In this document: in pieces, positions 59,469 to 64,000 of the stretch
How positions within the stretch are numbered: position 1 is the first letter of the stretch
Layout of the letters: each line of letters starts with the position of its first letter
Source: CAXTEJ01 sp964243295
GTDB lineage: Bacteria > Actinomycetota > Actinomycetes > Actinomycetales > Angustibacteraceae
Reading direction: 5' to 3'
NCBI GenBank assembly: GCA_964243295.1
Contig: CAXTEJ010000001.1
Coordinates: forward strand, 124,001-188,000
Length of the DNA: 64,000 bases
Position numbers and translations under genes: made by a program
The notes under the pieces: model-generated
Databases searched by the model: none
What the model was told of the DNA's origin: nothing
Seen by the model: the letters and a program-made list of their open reading frames with translations, nothing else

Positions 59469-60383
59469 TCACAGGTCGCGGCGCTGGAGTGCGACGCCCG
59501 CCAGCCAGAGCACCAGGGCGACCCACAGCGCGGACCAGGCCAGGTAGGCCGCGGTCAGCGGCGAGGCGCTGAGGAACGGCACCCCACCCTCGACCGCGGG
59601 CCCGCCGAGCTGGGCGAGGACCGTCGAGTCCTGGAAGGCGTTCATCGCGCCGCGCCACAGCCCGTCGGTGGGCAGCAGCATCCGCGAGACGGTGCCGATG
59701 CGGGCGATGCTCTCGGGACCGCCGGCGTTGATGTTGCCCACGACGCCGGCGATCCAGGTGGCCCCGAACAGGCCGACGGCGACGATGCCCGACGCCATCG
59801 GCGAGATGACGGTCGACAGCAGCAGCCCCAGGCTCATCAGCACCGTCGTCTGCGCCGCGAGCAGGGCCAGCCCCGTCGCCGGGTGCGGCGGCCAGTACCC
59901 CACGGTGACCTGCACGACGACGAGCAGCGCGAGACCGGCCACCACGACGTAGCCGGTGCCGAAGGCGACGAGCCCGAGCCACTTGCCGAGCAGCACGGTG
60001 GAGCGCCGCACCGGCCGGGCGAGCACCGACAGGGCCATGCCCGACTCGATCTCCCCCGCCAGCGTGGGGCCCGCGACGAACGTCGTGCCGAGCGCCGCGA
60101 CCAGGCTGAGACCGAACATCACGAGGTTGAGCACGATGCTCGCGACCAGCCGGGCCTCGCCGCTGGTGAGAGCGCCGGCGGCGTCCACGCTGGTCAGCCT
60201 TGAGAACCCCCAGGCGCTGAGCCCGAGCAGCACCAGCGTGAGCACCCCCAGTGAGCGCAGCACCCGTCGCCGGGCGACCTCGCGCACGGTGAGCGCGGCG
60301 AGCGTGAGCACCACGCGCGCGGCGTGACCGGCCGACGCGCCGGGCACGCGCGCGGCGTCCGGCCGGGTGGCCGAGGCGGTCAT
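59469..60383 (-). CDS. ABC-2 type transporter permease
   Basis: A 304-residue permease with about six membrane helices and the ABC-2 signature region FVAGPTLAGEIESGMALSVLARPVRR, followed by STVLLGKWLGLVAFGTGYVV. It pairs with the ATPase encoded just upstream (ATGA overlap). The transported substrate is not evident. Confidence 0.88.
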   Translation of the reverse strand: MTASATRPDAARVPGASAGHAARVVLTLAALTVREVARRRVLRSLGVLTLVLLGLSAWGFSRLTSVDAAGALTSGEARLVASIVLNLVMFGLSLVAALGTTFVAGPTLAGEIESGMALSVLARPVRRSTVLLGKWLGLVAFGTGYVVVAGLALLVVVQVTVGYWPPHPATGLALLAAQTTVLMSLGLLLSTVISPMASGIVAVGLFGATWIAGVVGNINAGGPESIARIGTVSRMLLPTDGLWRGAMNAFQDSTVLAQLGGPAVEGGVPFLSASPLTAAYLAWSALWVALVLWLAGVALQRRDL

Positions 60384-61444
60384 CGGCCCTCTCCCGCCGA
60401 CGACGAAGCCGACGACGAAGCCAACGCCGACGAGCGCAGGATCGCGAGCAGCCGCTCCTCGAGCGTGACCCGGCCCGGCTCGACGGCGTGCACGCGCACG
60501 CCCAGCCGCACCAGGTCGGCGACGAGGTCGGCGACGAGGTCGTCGGTCGGCCGACCGGTCGGGTGGTCGGACGTCGGCGGTGACCCGAGCGCGTCGTCCG
60601 GCAGCTCGATGATGAACTGCGACCCGCTGCGGGTGAGCCGGCCCGCGGCCGCGAGCCGCTGCTCGGCTGCCGGCGTCACGTCGTCCAGCCGCAGCCGCAG
60701 CTCACGCCCGCCGAGCAGCTCGGCCAGGGTGCCGGCCGCGGCGACGCGCCCCTGGTCGAGGATCACCGCCCGGTCGCAGACGCGCTCGACCTCGCCGATG
60801 AGGTGGGAGTTGAGCAGGACGGCGACACCGTCGTCGCGCAGCGCCAGCAGGATGTCGCGGACGTCGGCGCGGCCGAGCGGGTCGAGGGCGCTCGTCGGCT
60901 CGTCGAGCACCACGAGCTCGGGGCGGGCGACGAGGGCGACCGCGAGCCCGAGCCGCTGCTGCATGCCCTTGGAGAAGCCGCCGACGCGGTCGCCCGCACG
61001 GCTGCCGAGCCCGACCAGCGCCAGCCGGTCGAGCTGCTCGGCGGCCGGGACCCGCGCACCGGCCAGCCGCACGTGCAGGGCCAGCACCTCGGCGGCGGTC
61101 AGCCAGGGCTGGTAGCGGAACAGCTCGGGCAGGTAGCCCACCCGCGCGCGTGCCCGGGGGTCGCCGCCGGGACGGCCGAGCAGCATGACCTCGCCGGCGT
61201 CGGGCCGCACCAGCCCCAGCATCATCTTGATGACGCTGGTCTTCCCCGCGCCGTTCGGCCCGAGCAGCCCGACCACCTCACCGCGGCCCACGGTGAACGA
61301 CACGTCGTGCACGGCGGCACGGCGGCCGTAGCGCTTGCGCAGCCCCGAGCACCACACTGCGGCCGACGGCGGCAGGCCGGCCAGCACCTGCCCCGCGAGC
61401 TCGTCGGCGAGCCGCACGGCGGCATCGTGCGGGACGGCGCTCAC
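60380..61444 (-). CDS. ABC transporter ATP-binding protein
   Basis: A 354-residue ATPase: Walker A GPNGAGKTSVIK, Q-loop YLPELF, signature FSKGMQQRLGLA, Walker B LVVLDEPTSALDP and H-loop NSHLIGEVE. The C-terminal 130 residues, with a DDLVADLVADLVRLG repeat, form a CcmA/NodI-type accessory domain. GTG 61444 overlaps the anti-sigma stop (GTGA), placing this transporter in the sigma-factor operon. Confidence 0.9.
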   Translation of the reverse strand: MSAVPHDAAVRLADELAGQVLAGLPPSAAVWCSGLRKRYGRRAAVHDVSFTVGRGEVVGLLGPNGAGKTSVIKMMLGLVRPDAGEVMLLGRPGGDPRARARVGYLPELFRYQPWLTAAEVLALHVRLAGARVPAAEQLDRLALVGLGSRAGDRVGGFSKGMQQRLGLAVALVARPELVVLDEPTSALDPLGRADVRDILLALRDDGVAVLLNSHLIGEVERVCDRAVILDQGRVAAAGTLAELLGGRELRLRLDDVTPAAEQRLAAAGRLTRSGSQFIIELPDDALGSPPTSDHPTGRPTDDLVADLVADLVRLGVRVHAVEPGRVTLEERLLAILRSSALASSSASSSAGEGR

Positions 61445-62559
61445 CGGCCAAGCCCGCGCGCCACCGCGACGACCTCGTCGTCGTCGAGCGTCCCGGCCAC
61501 CGCCGTGATGATGCCGTCGCGCACCCACACGACGCCGGCGATGCTGCCGTCCGTCGAGGTGATGACCGTCGCCGGCACCCCGTCGACGTCCGTCCTGGAC
61601 GTCCTCACCTGGCCTGCCGGCAGCGGCAGCGGCAGGGTGGTGCCGTCACCGGAGAAGCTGCGCAGCTGGGCCGCGACGTCGGCGGGGACGCCGGGCAGCG
61701 AGAGCAGGTAGTCGCGCGCGGTCTCGAACGAGACGCCCGTCGACGTGGCGGTGGGGGCGACGGCGCGGGCGACGATCATCGCGGGGACGCCGCGGGCCTC
61801 CGACCACACGGCCGCGACGCCAGGCCCGGCGCTCAGCTGGAACGTGCTGCCGTCGAGGCCAGCTGGTGGCGGGGTCGTCGCGTCGCCGGCCGCGGCGGCG
61901 GCTCGGGCCTTGCTCGCTGAGAACGTGAACTGGGCGCGCACCCGGTCGCCGACCTGCCACGCCGGCTGCCCGGTGACCCCGCGCGGCAGCTGCGCCACCT
62001 GCGGCACGGTGAGGCCGGTCGCCTGCCGGGCGGCTGCGGCTCCGTCGACGTCGTGGACGTCGACGTCCTGCAGCACCCGCAGGTCGCCGTACGCCGCCAG
62101 GTCCGGCAGTGCGACGAGGTCGGCCTGCGTGAGCGTCGTCGGGGCGATGGACTCGGTGCGGAAGATGGTGATCCAGTCCGCCGCCGCGGCGGCTGCGGCG
62201 CCCGTGACGATGACCGCGGCGCCGACGACGGCCACGACCGGGCTGCGCAGCGAGGTGCGCCGGCGGCGGGCGCGTGCGGTGACCGAGGCAGTGCCCGACA
62301 GCGCAGTGCCTGCTGGCGCAGCCGCCACCGGCGCCGTGAGGACAGCGCCCTGCAGCCGCGCCCAGGCGGCGTTGAGGTGGCGGTCGTCGACGGGCTCGGC
62401 GGGGGTGAGGGCGACGGCGAAGGCGTGGGCGTCGGCGGTGACGGTGGCGAGGGTGGAGCGGCAGGTGGGGCAGCCGGCGACGTGGTCACGGTCGGCGTCG
62501 GCGACAGCGACGGGCTCGTCGACCAGACGGCGCAGCGTGCCGTCAGCGGGATGTGGCAC
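61441..62559 (-). CDS. Membrane anti-sigma factor
   Basis: A 372-residue protein. The N-terminal zinc motif H-x3-C-x2-C is in DHVAGCPTCRSTL (about 29-40). A membrane helix is near 112-134 (VVAVVGAAVIVTGAAAAAAADW) and the outer domain ends with VPATVITSTDGSIAGVVWV, as in LolA/DUF4367-like sensors. GTG 62559 starts 17 bases inside the sigma gene after GGAG. It probably sequesters the ECF factor encoded upstream. Confidence 0.82.
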   Translation of the reverse strand: MPHPADGTLRRLVDEPVAVADADRDHVAGCPTCRSTLATVTADAHAFAVALTPAEPVDDRHLNAAWARLQGAVLTAPVAAAPAGTALSGTASVTARARRRRTSLRSPVVAVVGAAVIVTGAAAAAAADWITIFRTESIAPTTLTQADLVALPDLAAYGDLRVLQDVDVHDVDGAAAARQATGLTVPQVAQLPRGVTGQPAWQVGDRVRAQFTFSASKARAAAAAGDATTPPPAGLDGSTFQLSAGPGVAAVWSEARGVPAMIVARAVAPTATSTGVSFETARDYLLSLPGVPADVAAQLRSFSGDGTTLPLPLPAGQVRTSRTDVDGVPATVITSTDGSIAGVVWVRDGIITAVAGTLDDDEVVAVARGLGR

Positions 62560-63205
62560 GGGGGTCCATCTCCTTGCGCAGTGCGGACTCGGCGCGACGC
62601 ACGGTCGTGCCGACGCTCGCGGGTGACAGGTGGAGGGCGGCCGCGACCTCGGCGTAGCTGAGGCCGCTGTGCCGCAGCACGAGCGCGACCGCCTGCGTGC
62701 GGGGCAGCCGGGCGAGGGCTGCGCGCACACGGCGCCGCTCGTCGTCGCCGACGACGACGTCGGCCGTGTCCGGCGCGACCGCCGAGGTGTCGCGGGCCGC
62801 GACCTCGCGGGCCGCACGACGACGGCCGGTGCGCAGGTGGTTCAGCGCAGTGTGCGCGGCGGCGACCGACAGCCAGCCCGGGGCCTCTGCCGCCGGCACC
62901 GTCGTCCGGCCGAAGCTGACGAAGACCTCCTGGGCGACGTCCTCGGCCTCGTCGCGCGAGCCGAGCACGCGCGCGGCGACGGCGACGACGCGCGGGTAGG
63001 TGGCGCGGAAGACCTGCTCGAGGTCGGGGCGCACGCCCCCTGGCGACGTCCCCGCCGCCGTCCCCCTCGCTGACGCACGCACCGCCGTACCGCCTCCTCG
63101 CCATCGCGTCCGGTCGACCGCGCCGTCAGGCGCCCCCGCCGCACGTGCCAGCTCGGCGGCCGGCACGACGGCCAGCACACCCGCGCCGTGCCTCACCTGG
63201 TCCAT
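62543..63205 (-). CDS. ECF RNA polymerase sigma factor
   Basis: A 220-residue sigma-70-family factor: region 2 has FRATYPRVVAVAARVLGSRDEAEDVAQEVFV and TALNHLRTGRRR; region 4 has LPRTQAVALVLRHSGLSYAEVA and LHLSPASVGTTVRRAESAL. About 60 residues precede region 2. ATG 63205 is used here with AGGAGG twelve bases away; a start nearer the domain is possible. It heads the four-gene sigma/anti-sigma/ATPase/permease operon. Confidence 0.85.
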   Translation of the reverse strand: MDQVRHGAGVLAVVPAAELARAAGAPDGAVDRTRWRGGGTAVRASARGTAAGTSPGGVRPDLEQVFRATYPRVVAVAARVLGSRDEAEDVAQEVFVSFGRTTVPAAEAPGWLSVAAAHTALNHLRTGRRRAAREVAARDTSAVAPDTADVVVGDDERRRVRAALARLPRTQAVALVLRHSGLSYAEVAAALHLSPASVGTTVRRAESALRKEMDPRATSR

Positions 63206-63276
63206 GGAGTCCCCGTGCCTCCTGAGCACCGCCGCGGTGCCGGATGTGACACCGGGCCGTGGTCGCGGGGCCCGCA

Positions 63277-64000
63277 TCACCCGCCGGTCGCCAGCCGCTG
63301 CGCCCGCCGGACGGCGTCCACGACCTCCCGCTCCCACACCGAGAAGTCGTGGCCGCCCTCGACGACCCGCAGGTCGCTGCGGACGTCGGCGCGGCGTCGC
63401 AGCCGCGTGTGCAGCCGGGCGGCGACGAGCGTGAGGTCGGCCGGATCGCCGTCCGGCGTGTGCTGCGGTGGCTCGCCGTCGCCCACCGTGACCGCGATGC
63501 CGGTGGCAGGTGCGGTGCCTGCCGGCCGCGCGGCGAGCAGCGCGGCCGGGGCCATGAGACCCCGGTAGGTGGCGTCGTCGAAGCGCAGCGACCCGGCGCC
63601 GAAGGCACCGCTGGTGCGGGCCGACGACTCCAGCGGGGGGAGGTCGTACGCGGCGGGCGACAGCAGCGCCGCCCAGCCGACGAGGTGCGGCAGCGCGAGC
63701 GCCCAGCGGCACGCGGCCGCGCCGCCCATCGAGATCCCCACGACGCCGCGGTCGGTCGTCGCGCCGCCCTCGACGGCGGGCAGCACGTCGTCCAGCAGCG
63801 CCGACTCGACCGCCGTGGGCTGCCCCTCGCCGGCCGAGTCGACCCACCAGTGCGTCCGCCTCAACCAGGGCCCGTCCGGCGCGGCGAGCGACGCCGCGGG
63901 CAACCGGCCGTCGTCCATGGCGGCGACGAGCCGCCCCATCAGGGGGATCAGGTCGTCGGCGCCCGCGCCGCGCCCGTGCAGCAGCCAGACCCACCGACCT
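63277..64000 (-). CDS. Alpha/beta-hydrolase esterase, partial
   Basis: The visible 241 codons lack the N-terminus, which lies past base 64000. The oxyanion loop reads WLLHGRGAGADDLIPL, the nucleophile elbow GISMGGAAA and the histidine region GGHDFSVWE, as in the putative esterase (antigen 85/esterase D) family. It ends at 63277, 71 bp before the sigma gene on the same strand. Substrate unknown. Confidence 0.8.
   Translation of the reverse strand, partial: GRWVWLLHGRGAGADDLIPLMGRLVAAMDDGRLPAASLAAPDGPWLRRTHWWVDSAGEGQPTAVESALLDDVLPAVEGGATTDRGVVGISMGGAAACRWALALPHLVGWAALLSPAAYDLPPLESSARTSGAFGAGSLRFDDATYRGLMAPAALLAARPAGTAPATGIAVTVGDGEPPQHTPDGDPADLTLVAARLHTRLRRRADVRSDLRVVEGGHDFSVWEREVVDAVRRAQRLATGG

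Overview
This window is the replication-origin region of a high-GC actinobacterial chromosome. Gene order is the conserved actinobacterial one: Nudix/DUF6049/murJ/sigM/trxB/trxA/cwlM on the left, then parB-parA-rsmG-jag-yidC-yidD-rnpA-rpmH leading to dnaA, oriC, dnaN, gnd, recF, dciA, gyrB and gyrA, then tRNA-Ile, tRNA-Ala, ppiA, crgA, trpG and the pknB/pknA/pbpA/rodA/pstP/fhaB/fhaA cluster ending at tRNA-Leu. Base composition, frequent GTG starts, GTGA/ATGA stop-start overlaps and TTGTCCACA-type DnaA boxes agree. The order is probably Micrococcales, Kineosporiales or a relative; the sequence alone does not settle it.

Left arm (1-19030). A partial CCA-adding enzyme diverges from a plus-strand run: Nudix hydrolase, DUF6049 protein, lipid II flippase MurJ, a separate transmembrane pseudokinase, ECF sigma factor plus anti-sigma factor, thioredoxin reductase, thioredoxin and the CwlM regulator. 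Facing it on the minus strand is rpmH-rnpA-yidD-yidC-jag-rsmG-parA-parB and two small genes. Two parS-like sites lie here, one inside parA and one across the rsmG start, with three DnaA-box-like sites between parA and rsmG.

Origin and topology genes (19031-31302). The rpmH-dnaA divergent region, dnaA, a 603-bp oriC, dnaN, gnd, recF, dciA, gyrB (with a repetitive acidic N-terminus), gyrA and a DUF3566 membrane protein.

Accessory islet (31694-35999). Between tRNA-Ala and the next core gene sit an XRE-fused MntA-like nucleotidyltransferase, its HepT-like HEPN partner, and a 1032-residue PLD-helicase-DUF3427 protein. This looks like an inserted toxin-antitoxin/defence module. It is closed by a 40-bp perfect palindrome.

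Cell-wall and division block (36000-50745). A DUF5324/CwsA-like membrane protein, cyclophilin, rhomboid protease, CrgA, DUF881 protein, class E sortase, a 53-residue membrane peptide and a TrpG/PabA amidotransferase face the minus-strand operon fhaA-fhaB-pstP-rodA-pbpA-pknA-pknB. Together with MurJ, the pseudokinase and CwlM, these encode the Ser/Thr-phosphorylation circuit that controls peptidoglycan precursor export and polar growth in actinobacteria.

Right arm (50889-64000). tRNA-Leu, an FtsX-type permease with two ATPases, frameshifted remnants of phenylacetate-catabolism genes (paaD, paaE) behind a palindromic operator, a PabB-type enzyme, a lipoprotein zinc metallopeptidase, an ECF sigma/anti-sigma/ABC transporter operon and a partial esterase. 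Two intergenic repeat families stand out: hairpins with a near-invariant 18-nt loop, and a GTGATCATGCGATCCCGG-type element that forms tandem arrays just after gene ends.
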